Source: Bacteroidales bacterium (GTDB lineage: Bacteria > Bacteroidota > Bacteroidia > Bacteroidales > F082). Taken from it: a DNA stretch of 42,239 bases. Of this stretch, positions 16,413 through 26,157 are shown piece after piece. The notes under the pieces are model-generated. The model searched no databases, had not been told where the DNA came from, and worked only from the letters and a program-made list of their open reading frames with translations. Position numbers and translations under genes: made by a program. Location: assembly GCA_024400425.1 (NCBI GenBank), contig JAKSMV010000027.1, positions 1 to 42,239 on the forward strand, written 5' to 3'. Each line of letters begins with the position of its first letter. Positions within the stretch are counted from its first letter, which is position 1.

Positions 16413-18553
16413 TCAGCTGGCTTATATTCCAATCCCATATTGTAAAGGATGAAAGAATAGATGTCGGCCTGTTCTTCCAAGACCTTTGAAATCGGTTTGC
16501 CACCGCCGTGACCGGCTTTCGAGTCGATGCGGATAATCTTAGGTTCATTGCCAGTTTGGGCAGCCTGAAGCGTAGCGGCATATTTGAATGAGTGTGCCGG
16601 AACAACGCGGTCGTCGTGGTCGGCAGTCGTGACCATAATTGCTGGATAATGAACATCTTCGCCACTCTTGATGGTGTGCAAAGGCGAGTAAGCATACAGT
16701 GCCTTGAACATTTCTTCGCTGTCTTCGCTGGTGCCGTAGTCGCTGGCCCAGTTCCAACCGATGGTGAACAGATGATAACGCAGCATGTCCATCACGCCGA
16801 CTTGTGGAACGGCAACACGGAACAAATCAGGGCGCTGATTGACGACAGCACCGACCAAAAGGCCACCGTTTGAACCGCCATTCAGGGCGAGATAATCGGC
16901 TGAGGTGTAATTGTTTGCAATCAGATATTCAGCGCAGGCGATGCAGTCGTCGAAGACATTCTGCTTTTGGAGTTTCGTGCCGGCCAAATGCCATTCTTCG
17001 CCGTATTCGTTACCGCCACGCAGGTTCATCTGTGCATAGATGCCGCCGTTTTCCATGAAAGGAAGGCGTGAGGTTGAGAAGCCAGGATTCAGCGTGATGT
17101 TGAAACCGCCGTAACCATAAAGCAGGGTAGGGTTGGTGCCATCTTTCACAAGGTCTTTCTTGTAAGTCAGGAACATAGGAACTTTTGTGCCGTCCTTCGA
17201 CTCGACAAAAACCTGTTCGGTGGTGAAGTCTTCAGGAACGAAATCGACTGCTGGAGCGCGGAAAACGGTCGAGGTGTTGCTCTCGATGTCGTAGCTGTAA
17301 ATCGTGGTTGGGAAAGCGAAAGATGTGAAGGAATAGAATACTTCCTGGTCATCGTAGCGAGTGCTGAAGCCGACAGCGCCAAAGGTCGGGAACTCGATTT
17401 CGTGAACGAGCTGTCCATCCATGGTATAGACGAAGGAGTGGTTGGCGGCATCTTGGTCGTAGGTGACAATCATCTTGCCGGCAGCAAGGTTGATGCCTGC
17501 AATGACGTTTTCGCTTTCAGGAATGACGGTCTCCCAGTTTTCCATTTGCGGAGCCTTGGCCGAAACGCGGCAGATGCGGCCCTTTGGCGCATCGTAGTTG
17601 GTGTAGATGTAAAGCACATCGTCGATGACATCCATAGGGCTATACGAATAGTTCATGTCGCTGGCGATTTGGACGAACTTGCCGTTTGGGTCTTGCATGT
17701 CGCGAATCCAGAGGGTGTGGCCTGCGCCTTGACCGCTTTCGAAGAGGAACATATAATGCTCGTCTTCAGTCAAATCGACTTGGTGGAAATAGCGTGGCTG
17801 TGCCGGATTTTCGTAGAAGAGCTGGTCTTGGTCTTGCGGTGTGCCAAGCTTGTGGTAATAAATCTTATGGTTTTCGTTGACATTCGAGAATTCCTTGCCT
17901 TCTTCCGGACGGTCGTATGCGGCATAGAAGAAGCCATCCTGATACCATGATGCGCCCGTGAACTTGGCCCATTCGATATGGTCGGGTAATAATTCTTTGG
18001 TGGCAATGTCCATCACATAGATTTCGACCCAGTCGGAACCGCTGCGCTGAATGGTGTAGGCGTAGTATTTTCCATCGTTGGAGAGAGAGCCACCGCCAAA
18101 GGCGACTGTTCCGTCTTCCGAAAGCTTGTTCGGGTCGAGAAGCACTTCGGCTTCTGCGTCAAGTGCTGACTGGATGTAAATCACGTTCTGGTTCTGCAAA
18201 CCATCGTTCTTCGAGAACATGTAACGTCCAAAGCGCTTCGATGGCGCGCTGTAGCGTTCGTAGTTGACGATTTGAGTGAGACGGTCCTTGATGGCGCCAC
18301 GGAAAGGAATGTGACTCAGATAGTCTTGAGTGACAGCTCTTTGTGCTTCGACCCATTGCTGGGTTTCAACGGAGGTGTCGTTTTCTAGCCAACGGTAAGG
18401 ATCGGCGACTTGGGTACCGAAATAGTCGTCAACGACGCTTGAGTCTTGACGCGTTTGGGGATATTCCTTCACGGAATAACGCTCAGCAGGCTGTTGATTG
18501 CAGCCGAATAGGGTAATCATGCTTCCCATAATCAATAAGGTGGATTTTTTCAT
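16409..18553 (-). CDS. Prolyl oligopeptidase family protease, lipoprotein
   Basis: 714 residues. A lipobox (LFGC, Cys18) suggests export and lipidation. The N-terminal cap begins with the family-typical VVDDYFGTQVADPYRWLEND. A beta-propeller spans about 80-440. The C-terminal alpha/beta hydrolase domain carries GGSNGG (Ser561), DHDDRVVP (catalytic Asp near 648) and GHGGG (His682), the complete S9A triad. The enzyme cuts short proline-containing peptides after proline. The length matches the family. It is first in an operon with the amide hydrolase, and its 5' leader contains a palindromic repeat. Confidence 0.94.
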   Translation of the reverse strand: MKKSTLLIMGSMITLFGCNQQPAERYSVKEYPQTRQDSSVVDDYFGTQVADPYRWLENDTSVETQQWVEAQRAVTQDYLSHIPFRGAIKDRLTQIVNYERYSAPSKRFGRYMFSKNDGLQNQNVIYIQSALDAEAEVLLDPNKLSEDGTVAFGGGSLSNDGKYYAYTIQRSGSDWVEIYVMDIATKELLPDHIEWAKFTGASWYQDGFFYAAYDRPEEGKEFSNVNENHKIYYHKLGTPQDQDQLFYENPAQPRYFHQVDLTEDEHYMFLFESGQGAGHTLWIRDMQDPNGKFVQIASDMNYSYSPMDVIDDVLYIYTNYDAPKGRICRVSAKAPQMENWETVIPESENVIAGINLAAGKMIVTYDQDAANHSFVYTMDGQLVHEIEFPTFGAVGFSTRYDDQEVFYSFTSFAFPTTIYSYDIESNTSTVFRAPAVDFVPEDFTTEQVFVESKDGTKVPMFLTYKKDLVKDGTNPTLLYGYGGFNITLNPGFSTSRLPFMENGGIYAQMNLRGGNEYGEEWHLAGTKLQKQNVFDDCIACAEYLIANNYTSADYLALNGGSNGGLLVGAVVNQRPDLFRVAVPQVGVMDMLRYHLFTIGWNWASDYGTSEDSEEMFKALYAYSPLHTIKSGEDVHYPAIMVTTADHDDRVVPAHSFKYAATLQAAQTGNEPKIIRIDSKAGHGGGKPISKVLEEQADIYSFILYNMGLEYKPAE

Positions 18554-18587
18554 TATTTGAAGATTTAAAGATTCGATGTTTCTTTTT

Positions 18588-18624
18588 GCCGCTTCGCGTC
18601 ACTGCGAGGCACGAAGCAGTCCAG
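18588..18624. repeat. REP-like palindrome in the 5' leader of the peptidase gene
   Basis: The segment GCTTCGCGTCACTGCGAGG followed by CACGAAGCAGTCC forms a hairpin and is a diverged copy of the class at 31721-31764 and 31835-31866 (core GCGAGG...GAAGCA). It lies between the -7 box at 18639 and the ATG at 18553, so it would be transcribed. Confidence 0.6.
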
Positions 18625-18638
18625 GAATTATTTGTGGA

Positions 18639-18646
18639 CAAAAGTA
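18639..18646 (-). promoter_or_regulatory. -7 box TACTTTTG for the peptidase/amidase operon
   Basis: TACTTTTGTCC on the minus strand, 85 bases upstream of the ATG at 18553. No clear -33 element. Confidence 0.55.
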
Positions 18647-18734
18647 CGATAATTTCGGCGAAATGGTAGTGTGGCTGATTCAATTTTTCGTATTTATGTT
18701 GATAGACTTTATTTTGTACATGTCAGAATAATTG

Positions 18735-18742
18735 TATCTTTG
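18735..18742 (+). promoter_or_regulatory. -7 box TATCTTTG (-33 TTTG at 18713-18716) for the restriction cassette
   Basis: TATCTTTGC with a TTTG element 18 bases upstream, 41 bases before the ATG at 18784. It uses host-type signals although the genes are AT-rich. Confidence 0.75.
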
Positions 18743-18783
18743 CACCGAAGAAATTTCTTTTTAAAAAGTTCAAAATATACGCA

Positions 18784-19680
18784 ATGAAAGCGAAACCATT
18801 TATCAAATGGGTAGGCGGGAAAAGCCAACTCATTGAACAACTTGAAGCGAAACTTCCTGCTGACTTTGATAATTGGGAGAATGTCACTTACATTGAGCCT
18901 TTTGTTGGCGGAGGAGCCATGCTCTTCTATATGTTGCAGACGCACTCCAATATCAAATCAGCCATTATCAACGACATTAACGTTGATCTCACGACTTGTT
19001 ATAAGGTGGTGAAAGATAATCCTGGACAATTAGTTGAGGCGCTTACAAATATTCAAAAGGAATATTATACATTGAAGACGGATGATTTGCGCAAACAGTT
19101 TTATTTGCAGATGAGAGCAGAGTTTAACACAAAAGCGTTAAATCCTATTCGAAACACTACTTTATTCTTTTTTCTCAATCGCACTTGTTTTAATGGGTTA
19201 TTTCGAGTGAATAAGGCTGGTCTTTTTAATGTGCCTTTTGGAAAATATGAAACACCTACAATATGTGACCCGAATACGATTTATGCTGACAGTGAGTTGC
19301 TGCAGAATGTTGAAATCCTCACAGGTGACTATCAGAGTACTTTGGCTCATGCTAAAACTAATACATTGTTTTATTTTGATCCACCTTATCGTCCATTAAA
19401 CAACACGAGCAGTTTTAATGATTATACCAAAGATGCATTTAATGACCTCGCTCAGTTTCGTTTAAAAGAGTTTTGCGACCAAGTAGAAGCAGCAGGGTAT
19501 AAGTTTATGCTGAGTAATTCAGATTGCAGCGATATGTTTTTCGATGATTTGTACGCTCAATACATCATTGAGCGTGTTTGGGCATCTCGTAGCGTAAATT
19601 CCAATCCTCAAAAGCGTGGCAAACTAACTGAAATATTGGTCCATAATTATCAAGCAACAAAACAAACAATAAGGGCATAA
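18784..19680 (+). CDS. dpnM: DNA adenine methylase, Dam/M.DpnII type (GATC)
   Basis: 298 residues. Alpha-class N6-adenine methylase order: FIKWVGGKSQL at 6-16, EPFVGGGA at 38-45 (SAM binding), FFFLNRTCFNGLFRVN at about 128-143 and DPPYRP at 199-204 (catalytic). These are the marks of the Dam/DpnM group, so GATC is the predicted target. It should protect host DNA against the endonuclease encoded one base downstream. It opens the cassette and is clearly richer in AT than the flanking genes, which suggests acquisition by transfer. The specificity is inferred from family and gene context. Confidence 0.93.
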   Translation: MKAKPFIKWVGGKSQLIEQLEAKLPADFDNWENVTYIEPFVGGGAMLFYMLQTHSNIKSAIINDINVDLTTCYKVVKDNPGQLVEALTNIQKEYYTLKTDDLRKQFYLQMRAEFNTKALNPIRNTTLFFFLNRTCFNGLFRVNKAGLFNVPFGKYETPTICDPNTIYADSELLQNVEILTGDYQSTLAHAKTNTLFYFDPPYRPLNNTSSFNDYTKDAFNDLAQFRLKEFCDQVEAAGYKFMLSNSDCSDMFFDDLYAQYIIERVWASRSVNSNPQKRGKLTEILVHNYQATKQTIRA

Positions 19681-19681
19681 C

Positions 19682-20512
19682 ATGGTAGCACACACACAAG
19701 AACAATTTGATTTGTTCATTTCTCAGTTACGAGAAACTAATGCAACACTTGATTTCTATTGTGACTTTTCGAAGATTGCAAACAATGTGGCAGAAATCGA
19801 AATCAGTCTTAACACTTTGAATTATCTTATTGGAAAAGAAGATTTGAGAGCTGCTGTACAATCGTTATGGGATAGAGATAAACGTGTATTTGAAGTGATG
19901 GATATCCTTATCGCTACACGCAAAAAGGATTGCAAGAAGTACATAGACAACGACGGTTCAATGCATTCGATTCACTCGCTATTTAGTTCCGTTGATGGTG
20001 TGATGAAATTCATTGAAAGCACAGGGTTGGATAAGGTATTTAGAAATAAGGAAGTTAAAGACTTGGTTGATTATGTGTTTGGAGTTGAGACTGGATTGGA
20101 CACCAATGCTCGCAAGAATCGAAGCGGTGATATTACAGAAACGCTTGTGGCGCGTATTTTTGACAATTCTGGAATTTGTTATCGTGAACAAGTCTCTTCA
20201 AAAGAATTTCCCGCCATTTCAGATGTTTTGGGTGCTGACCAAAAAGTATTTGATTTTGTTATTACTACACATTGCAAAACCTATCTTATTGAAGTCAACT
20301 TTTATTCAAGTGGTGGCTCAAAATTAAACGAGGTTGCACGTTCATATACAGACCTTGCTCCTAAAATAAATGGAGTACCTGAATTTGAATTTGTTTGGAT
20401 AACCGATGGTGAGGGTTGGAATAGTGCCAAGAATAAATTAGAAGAAGCCTTTGCCGCAATTCCGAGTATCTACAATTTGACGACGATTAGTGAATTTATC
20501 TCCAAAATTTGA
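19682..20512 (+). CDS. dpnB: Type II restriction endonuclease, DpnII family
   Basis: 276 residues, close to the family length. The C-terminal half matches R.DpnII/MboI-type nucleases: KNRSGDITETLVARIF, then Asp191 in KVFDFVITT and Glu204 in YLIEVNFYSSGGSKLNEVARSY, which together give a PD-(D/E)xK-like core. It is predicted to cleave unmethylated GATC in double-stranded DNA. The ATG follows the methylase stop with one base between, so translation is coupled. No frameshift or missing segment is visible, so it is likely active and dependent on the neighbouring methylases. The active-site pairing is inferred from the family. Confidence 0.92.
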   Translation: MVAHTQEQFDLFISQLRETNATLDFYCDFSKIANNVAEIEISLNTLNYLIGKEDLRAAVQSLWDRDKRVFEVMDILIATRKKDCKKYIDNDGSMHSIHSLFSSVDGVMKFIESTGLDKVFRNKEVKDLVDYVFGVETGLDTNARKNRSGDITETLVARIFDNSGICYREQVSSKEFPAISDVLGADQKVFDFVITTHCKTYLIEVNFYSSGGSKLNEVARSYTDLAPKINGVPEFEFVWITDGEGWNSAKNKLEEAFAAIPSIYNLTTISEFISKI

Positions 20513-20517
20513 ATATT

Positions 20518-21042
20518 ATGGGAAAAAACATCTATGCTCATTCTATCGATTTGAAAGAGTTGACCATTCCCAATGCACCTCGTAAAGAGTTTGCTGAGAG
20601 AATAGTTAGCATCGAATATCGCGGTTATGAGGTTGAGTCTTGTGATGATGGTCGTAAGATAGTTATTACAAAGCCTGGTGGAAAAAGTGTGTTTGGGCAT
20701 CCCAAAAAAGAGGACATTCAAGTATTTATTTTTAATCCACAAAACAAAGAACTATGGCAAATTTCTCATAAACAGATTTTGGATGATGTTATTGCAAAAT
20801 GTGAAGAAAATCCTGTAGAAGGAAAAAAGTTGATTGTTTTGCTCGAAAAGACATTAAATGGTGAAGAACCAAATGACTTTATAACAGAAATTCGTAACCT
20901 TTCTTTTCAAACAGGCGAAAGCCCTGAAGAATTAATAAAGGCATATAAATGGATTTGGGGTCAGGAGGATGTAAACTATCCAAGTGGAGAAGGACGCTTT
21001 TTGTCATGGGGTGCATACAAAGAATTATTTGAATCATTGTGA
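20518..21042 (+). CDS. Unknown protein inside the DpnII-type cassette
   Basis: 174 residues from the ATG at 20518 (a TTG nine bases earlier would overlap the nuclease stop). I do not recognise a family. It has no signal peptide or membrane segment. Visible features are a beta-rich start (ERIVSIEYRGYEVESCDDGR and KIVITKPGGKS), an acidic middle and a C-terminal helix pair ending in YPSGEGRFLSWGAYKELFESL. It lies 5 bases after the nuclease gene and overlaps the second methylase gene by 4 bases (GTGA), so it is fully embedded in the operon. A control, accessory or immunity role is possible, but nothing in the sequence decides it. The base composition matches the cassette. Confidence 0.8.
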   Translation: MGKNIYAHSIDLKELTIPNAPRKEFAERIVSIEYRGYEVESCDDGRKIVITKPGGKSVFGHPKKEDIQVFIFNPQNKELWQISHKQILDDVIAKCEENPVEGKKLIVLLEKTLNGEEPNDFITEIRNLSFQTGESPEELIKAYKWIWGQEDVNYPSGEGRFLSWGAYKELFESL

Positions 21043-22226
21043 ACAATTTATATCCAAAATACACTGATTTTACTGTCCTACATGGCGATTGTTTGGATTG
21101 TTTGGCTGAGATAAAAGACAACTCCATCAATGCTATTTTCGCTGATCCGCCGTACTTTCTCAGTAATGGTGGAATTAGTGTCCATAGCGGAAAGCAGGTG
21201 TGCGTGGATAAAGGTGATTGGGACAAAGGCGGAACTCCTGAATACATATATGATTTTAATCTCAAATGGCTTGCTTTATGTCGTACTAAACTAAGTGATA
21301 ATGGCACGATTTGGATTAGCGGCACCCAGCATAATATTCATGTGATAATGCGTTGTTTGCAAGAGTTGGGCTACAAAGTGTTAAATACCATTACATGGCA
21401 AAAGACCGACCCGCCTCCTAATCTTTCTTGCCGTTATTTTAATTTCTCTACCGAAATAATCATTTGGGCTCGTAAGAATGTGAAAAAGCCTCATAAATTC
21501 AATTATGAGACGATGAAGTTGTTGAATGGTGGACAACAAATGACGGATGTTTGGCGTATTCCTGCAGTCAGCTTGTGGGAAAAGAGAGAAGGGAAGCACC
21601 CGACTCAAAAACCGTTAAGGTTGCTTTATCGCATCATTCTTGCTTCTACCAATGAAGGAGATATGGTTTTGGATCCTTTTAGCGGTTCTGGCACCACTGG
21701 CATTGCAGCAAATCTTCTCGGTCGTAAATACATTGGCATTGAACAAGATGAACAGTTTTGTGAATTGTCCTTGCGTCGCCGTCAGGCATTAGAAGATGAG
21801 AATATTCGCAAGATGCTGTTTGATAAAATGCGTTCAACGCCTGAAGAAACAACGGTGCTAATCAATCACATGCGTGATATTGACCGTGAGAAAGCGATGC
21901 AGTTGGGAATTACCTATGTGCGTGTTGGGGATGCCAAAGGTTCTTTGTTGGTCAAAGATGGATTTGAACGTTTGGGTTATGTGTGCCTCCATACTCGAGG
22001 TGACAATCCTGAGTTGTTCAAGCTGGCAAAAAAAGGCTTCCAAATATGGACGGCAGAAGCTCTGCGCGAGAAGGGCTTTTCAGCAGAGAATGCGCCATAT
22101 TATGCCGTGATACGTTTTGAACCTTCGAAACAAGTACCGTTTGACCAACCTATTGACCTCCACAAACGCCAATTCACCGAAGTTGCGCGCATCCAGCCAT
22201 TGAGCGATTTCATTGGATTAAGATAG
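21039..22226 (+). CDS. dpnA: Second DNA methyltransferase, DpnA-like, with C-terminal extension
   Basis: 395 residues from a GTG at 21039. Beta-class N4/N6 methylase order: GDCLDCLAEI at 16-25, catalytic DPPYF at 36-40, and the SAM loop LDPFSGSGTTG at 211-221. In DpnII systems the second methylase (DpnA) also modifies GATC, including in single-stranded DNA. DpnA is about 268 residues; this protein carries roughly 130 extra residues from about position 265 (after FDKMRSTPEE) with no motif I recognise. It is the last gene of the cassette. The methylase core is intact. The symbol is by analogy only. Confidence 0.87.
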   Translation: MNNLYPKYTDFTVLHGDCLDCLAEIKDNSINAIFADPPYFLSNGGISVHSGKQVCVDKGDWDKGGTPEYIYDFNLKWLALCRTKLSDNGTIWISGTQHNIHVIMRCLQELGYKVLNTITWQKTDPPPNLSCRYFNFSTEIIIWARKNVKKPHKFNYETMKLLNGGQQMTDVWRIPAVSLWEKREGKHPTQKPLRLLYRIILASTNEGDMVLDPFSGSGTTGIAANLLGRKYIGIEQDEQFCELSLRRRQALEDENIRKMLFDKMRSTPEETTVLINHMRDIDREKAMQLGITYVRVGDAKGSLLVKDGFERLGYVCLHTRGDNPELFKLAKKGFQIWTAEALREKGFSAENAPYYAVIRFEPSKQVPFDQPIDLHKRQFTEVARIQPLSDFIGLR

Positions 22227-22310
22227 ATTCTTACGGGCTTTATTGGACGAAGTACGGAGCGGGTATAGGCCAGATATAGTTTTGGTATTGCGTATAGTTA
22301 TAGCCTTGCT

Positions 22311-24242
22311 TTACATCTTATCCATCTCCGAATCATCCTCAATCCTAAGATTGCTGATGATGAACTTCTGCCTTTCCATGGTGTTTTTGCCCATGTAGTA
22401 TTCCAGCAATTCCTTGATGCCGAAGTCGTTGTGTAGAATCACAGGCTCCAAACGGATGTTCTGTCCGATGAAGCCGCGGAACTCGTCGGGTGAGATTTCG
22501 CCCAGACCTTTGAATCGGGTGATTTCGGCTTGTGCGCCGCATTTTTCCTTGGCGGCAACACGTTCTTCGTCGCTGTAGCAGTAATAGGTTTCCTTCTTGT
22601 TGCGGACGCGGAACAGGGGAGTCTGAAGGATATAGACGTGGCCGTTGCGCACGAGATCTGGATAGAACTGCAAGAAGAAGGTGAGCAGGAGCAGACGGAT
22701 GTGCATGCCATCGACATCGGCATCGGTAGCGATGACGATATTGTTGTAGCGCAGGTTCTCCATGTCTTCTTCGATGTTCAAGGCGGCTTGCAGAAGGTTG
22801 AATTCTTCGTTTTCGTAGCACACTTTTTTGCTCATTCCCAAGCAGTTGAGCGGTTTGCCGCGCAAGCTGAAAACGGCCTGTGTCTGCACATCGCGGCTCT
22901 TGGTGATGCTTCCCGATGCTGAGTCACCCTCGGTGATGAAGATGGTGCTGTCCAAACGATTTTCGTGGTTCGTGTTCAAGTGGACACGGCAGTCGCGCAG
23001 CTTCCGGTTGTTCAGGCTGACTTTTTTCGCACTTTCGCGGGCGGCCTTCTTGATGCCTGCAATGTCCTTGCGTTCCTTTTCGTTGATGAGGATCTTCTGC
23101 TGTAAAGCCGTCACAGTCTGTGGATTCATGTGCAGATAGTTGTCGAGATGGCGTTTCAGGATGTCGAAGACGTATGTCTTTAGGAAAGGACTGTCGTTGG
23201 TCCCGTCGGGATTGTTGGGGGCAAGGTGGGTCGAACCTAACTTGGTCTTTGTTTGTGCTTCAAACACAGGCTCTTGTATGCGGACGCAAAGCGCGCACAC
23301 CAAGCCCTGACGGATGTCGGCGGGTTCGTATTCCTTTTGGAAGAACTCGCGCACCACGCGGGCGTAGCCTTCGCGGAAAGCGGATTGGTGGGTGCCGCCT
23401 TCGGTGGTGTGCTGCCCGTTGACGAAGGAATAGAAATAGTCGCTCGACTGACCGTTCACATGCGTAAAAGCTGCCTCGAAATCGTCATCCTTGATGTGGA
23501 TGATAGTGTAGAGGCCTTCACCTTCCATGTTGTTCTCCAAGAGGTCGAGCAAGCCGTTTTTCGAATAGTAGCGTTTGTCGTTATAGACCAGACTGAGGCC
23601 ACGGTTAAGGTAGGCATAGTTCCACACGCGTCTCTCGATATATTCATCCACATAGTGGTAGTTGCCAAACAAGGCGGTGTCGGGGATGAACTCAATCAGA
23701 GTACCTGTCTCGCCATCGGAGGCGATGATGCCCGTGTCGCTGGTCAGCTTGCCTTGCGCGAACTCGGCAATGCGGGTCTTGCCCTCGCGGATGGCTTGCA
23801 CCTTGAAATACGAGGAGAGTGCGTTGACGGCCTTCGTACCGACACCATTCAAACCGACTGATTTCTGGAACACCTTGCTGTCGTATTTGGCACCCGTGTT
23901 CAGCTTCGAGACGGCATCCACAATCTTTCCCAACGGGATGCCACGGCCATAGTCGCGGATGGTGACTTTCTTCTCCACCTTGTTGACGGTGATTTCAATC
24001 TTCTTGCCGAAGCCCGAAGTGAACTCGTCGATGGAGTTGTCAATCACTTCCTTGATAAGCACATAGATGCCGTCGTCTTGCGAGGCACCGTCGCCTAGTT
24101 TGCCGATATACATTCCTGGGCGGCGACGTATGTGCTCCATGTCTTCGAGGTGCACGATGCTGTCGTCGTTGTAGTTCTCTGTGTTTGGTGCGGGATTCTC
24201 GACTTGCGAGAAAATATCTTTCTCTTCGTATTCGTGGTCCAT
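22311..24242 (-). CDS. parE: DNA topoisomerase IV subunit B (ParE/GyrB family)
   Basis: 643 residues from the ATG at 24242; a longer in-frame reading to 24338 crosses the promoter. The GHKL ATPase domain has [19 protein letters not shown] and [13 protein letters not shown]. The TOPRIM domain has [10 protein letters not shown] and [12 protein letters not shown], and the C-terminus ends with [15 protein letters not shown]. With subunit A it decatenates chromosomes. The length (shorter than GyrB) favours topoisomerase IV. The subunit A gene, commonly next to it in Bacteroidota, is not downstream here; instead the convergent restriction cassette ends 84 bases away. The 22227-22310 spacer shows no clear terminator. 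Confidence 0.93.
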   Translation of the reverse strand: MDHEYEEKDIFSQVENPAPNTENYNDDSIVHLEDMEHIRRRPGMYIGKLGDGASQDDGIYVLIKEVIDNSIDEFTSGFGKKIEITVNKVEKKVTIRDYGRGIPLGKIVDAVSKLNTGAKYDSKVFQKSVGLNGVGTKAVNALSSYFKVQAIREGKTRIAEFAQGKLTSDTGIIASDGETGTLIEFIPDTALFGNYHYVDEYIERRVWNYAYLNRGLSLVYNDKRYYSKNGLLDLLENNMEGEGLYTIIHIKDDDFEAAFTHVNGQSSDYFYSFVNGQHTTEGGTHQSAFREGYARVVREFFQKEYEPADIRQGLVCALCVRIQEPVFEAQTKTKLGSTHLAPNNPDGTNDSPFLKTYVFDILKRHLDNYLHMNPQTVTALQQKILINEKERKDIAGIKKAARESAKKVSLNNRKLRDCRVHLNTNHENRLDSTIFITEGDSASGSITKSRDVQTQAVFSLRGKPLNCLGMSKKVCYENEEFNLLQAALNIEEDMENLRYNNIVIATDADVDGMHIRLLLLTFFLQFYPDLVRNGHVYILQTPLFRVRNKKETYYCYSDEERVAAKEKCGAQAEITRFKGLGEISPDEFRGFIGQNIRLEPVILHNDFGIKELLEYYMGKNTMERQKFIISNLRIEDDSEMDKM

Positions 24243-24279
24243 AAAAGCCAATTTAATGCGTTGAATATACGTTTTGCCG

Positions 24280-24287
24280 CAAAAATA
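24280..24287 (-). promoter_or_regulatory. -7 box TATTTTTG for parE
   Basis: TATTTTTGC on the minus strand, 37 bases upstream of the ATG at 24242, between the flippase gene and parE. It gives parE its own promoter and rules out the upstream in-frame start. Confidence 0.7.
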
Positions 24288-24340
24288 CGAAAAATTGGTG
24301 GATTTCTTGACAATTGCTGTTTCTATTATTCCATCCAACC

Positions 24341-25633
24341 TTAGTCTTTCTTGAAAATCCTTGTGGTTTCTTCCTTAACCCATTTCCAATCGTCACTATT
24401 CGGAACGAGTTGGCTCAGCCTAATGCCTGTCATCCGGTGGAAAACAATCCATTGGTAAACGAAGATGGCTGCAAAAGTGATTGAAGTGGAAATTGCAGCA
24501 CCGGCAATGCCAAGCCGTGGAATGAGAATGTAAACGCTTGGTAATGTGATGGCTAATCCAATCATTGAAGCGTAGAGGTTGTATTTTGGCATACCCGTCC
24601 CTTGAAAATAGTTGGCTAAGATGTTGTGTGCCGAAAAGAATACGATGCCTGGCGCCATAAGGATGATGACGGAGCGTATCCCGCTGAATTCTTCCGAGAA
24701 AAGCCACTCGAAAAGTGAGGTGGGCAACAGCGAAACGACAATCATTGCCACTAAGGTGAGCATGACCGATATTTTAATGAACCTCAAGGTCAGCAGGTTG
24801 GTGCGTTCTTGGTCGTTGGTGTTGCTTAGGGCGGAGAACTGAACCAAACCGATGCTGTTGCCAATGATTTTCACGCCCTCGGTGACTTGGGCTCCAGTAC
24901 CATAAACACCAGCCGTTGAAGGAGTGCTATTACCTTGAAGGACAAATAGATTCAGACGTTTGTTGATGGTATCTACGATGTTCGAAAGCTGCATGACGGT
25001 TCCATAGCCAAACATTTCTTTTAGTGTTGGTCCGATGGGGTCGAGACCTTCGCGTTTCAAGGTGGGCAAAAGCAAAATCCAGCCGGCGACTAAAGCTAAG
25101 GTGTAACCGCATAGTTGCGAATAGAGGAATGCACGTGCATCGGCCATGTCGAGGACAAGGATGAACAATGCCATTGTGCCGACTTGTGTGAGTATCTGCA
25201 AGAGGAACAAGCAGTTGAATGTCTTCACCTTTTCTTTCCCGAGGAAATGGTTGAGGTTGAACTCGTGAAGGCTGTAGGTGAGGGTTTGCAGCAATAGGAT
25301 GGATGCGTAACCTTCGGGGACGACGCGATGATAGAACTCGGGGAAGAACGACAAGCCTTTGAAAAGCAAGAGGTAGAAGCACATCACGAGGCCAATCCAA
25401 GCGTAGGAGAGGGTCATCAGCGTGGAGAGCTTCTTGCGAGGGGTGAAATACACCAGCCCGCTGCCAGCCAGCAATTCGATGCCAATCAGCAAAAAGGTGT
25501 TATCGACTTGGACGGTATAGGCAATGCCCCATTCGGCGGCGCCGAGGAACTTGGTTCCCATGACGAGCGTCGCGAATTGCGTCAGCAGGTTGACGAGACG
25601 CACTGCACCGGTGCCAAGTATCTTCTTGAACAT
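24341..25633 (-). CDS. Polysaccharide flippase, MOP superfamily (Wzx-like)
   Basis: 430 residues with about 12 hydrophobic helices spread along the length, starting [31 protein letters not shown], the usual N-terminus of Wzx/MurJ-like exporters. The [39 protein letters not shown] segment is also family-typical. It would flip an undecaprenyl-linked glycan or O-antigen unit across the inner membrane. No glycosyltransferase genes lie nearby, so the glycan is unknown. Its ATG directly follows the folA stop (TAGATG), which indicates one transcript. Confidence 0.87.
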   Translation of the reverse strand: MFKKILGTGAVRLVNLLTQFATLVMGTKFLGAAEWGIAYTVQVDNTFLLIGIELLAGSGLVYFTPRKKLSTLMTLSYAWIGLVMCFYLLLFKGLSFFPEFYHRVVPEGYASILLLQTLTYSLHEFNLNHFLGKEKVKTFNCLFLLQILTQVGTMALFILVLDMADARAFLYSQLCGYTLALVAGWILLLPTLKREGLDPIGPTLKEMFGYGTVMQLSNIVDTINKRLNLFVLQGNSTPSTAGVYGTGAQVTEGVKIIGNSIGLVQFSALSNTNDQERTNLLTLRFIKISVMLTLVAMIVVSLLPTSLFEWLFSEEFSGIRSVIILMAPGIVFFSAHNILANYFQGTGMPKYNLYASMIGLAITLPSVYILIPRLGIAGAAISTSITFAAIFVYQWIVFHRMTGIRLSQLVPNSDDWKWVKEETTRIFKKD

Positions 25634-26122
25634 CTACTTGCGCTCCCAGACTTCAAAACGGTAAGTGAAATCGACTTGCGGGTCTTCGTCAACGACATTG
25701 ACGTCAATCAGGTTCCATTCGTCGAAATCGATGTAGGGGAAATAGGTGTCGGCCTCAAATTCTTTGTCGATGCGGGTCAGATAGAGCTTGTCGGCATGGG
25801 GCAGAAACTGCTCGTAGATGCTGCCGCCACCTATGACGAAGGTCTCTTCTTCGTCGTTCACCATGTTGACGGCTTCCTGAATGGAATGGGCAAGCTCGAA
25901 GCCTTCTGGAGCCTGCTCTAAGTGTGAAGAAATGATGATATTGCGACGGTTGGGCAATGCGCGTTGGTTCGGCAAGGAAAGGAAGGTCTTGTAGCCCATG
26001 ATGACGGTATGTCCCGTGGTGACGCGCTTGAAATATTTCAAGTCAGCCGACAGGTGCCAAATCAAATTGCCATTCAGTCCAATGGCCCGATTTCTTGCTA
26101 ATGCAACAATGATGGATATCAT
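25634..26122 (-). CDS. folA: Dihydrofolate reductase
   Basis: 162 residues, the usual bacterial length. The order of motifs is ISIIVALARNRAIG, then NLIWHLSADLKYFKRVT (acidic catalytic residue Asp in the SAD motif), GHTVIMGYKTFLSLP, and FVIGGGSIYEQFLPHADKLYLTRI. It reduces dihydrofolate to tetrahydrofolate with NADPH. It sits 101 bases after thyA, whose reaction makes dihydrofolate, and directly before a flippase gene. The expected Pro in the LPW motif is Ile, a common variation in Bacteroidota. Confidence 0.96.
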   Translation of the reverse strand: MISIIVALARNRAIGLNGNLIWHLSADLKYFKRVTTGHTVIMGYKTFLSLPNQRALPNRRNIIISSHLEQAPEGFELAHSIQEAVNMVNDEEETFVIGGGSIYEQFLPHADKLYLTRIDKEFEADTYFPYIDFDEWNLIDVNVVDEDPQVDFTYRFEVWERK

Positions 26123-26157
26123 AATTTCTTTGTATTTGTGTATTTCTCAATTTTTTT

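Noticed and set aside
25328..25921. 197-codon open frame on the plus strand across folA and the flippase
   Set aside because: Both minus-strand genes are clear family members; this frame has an acidic, low-information composition typical of an antisense shadow.
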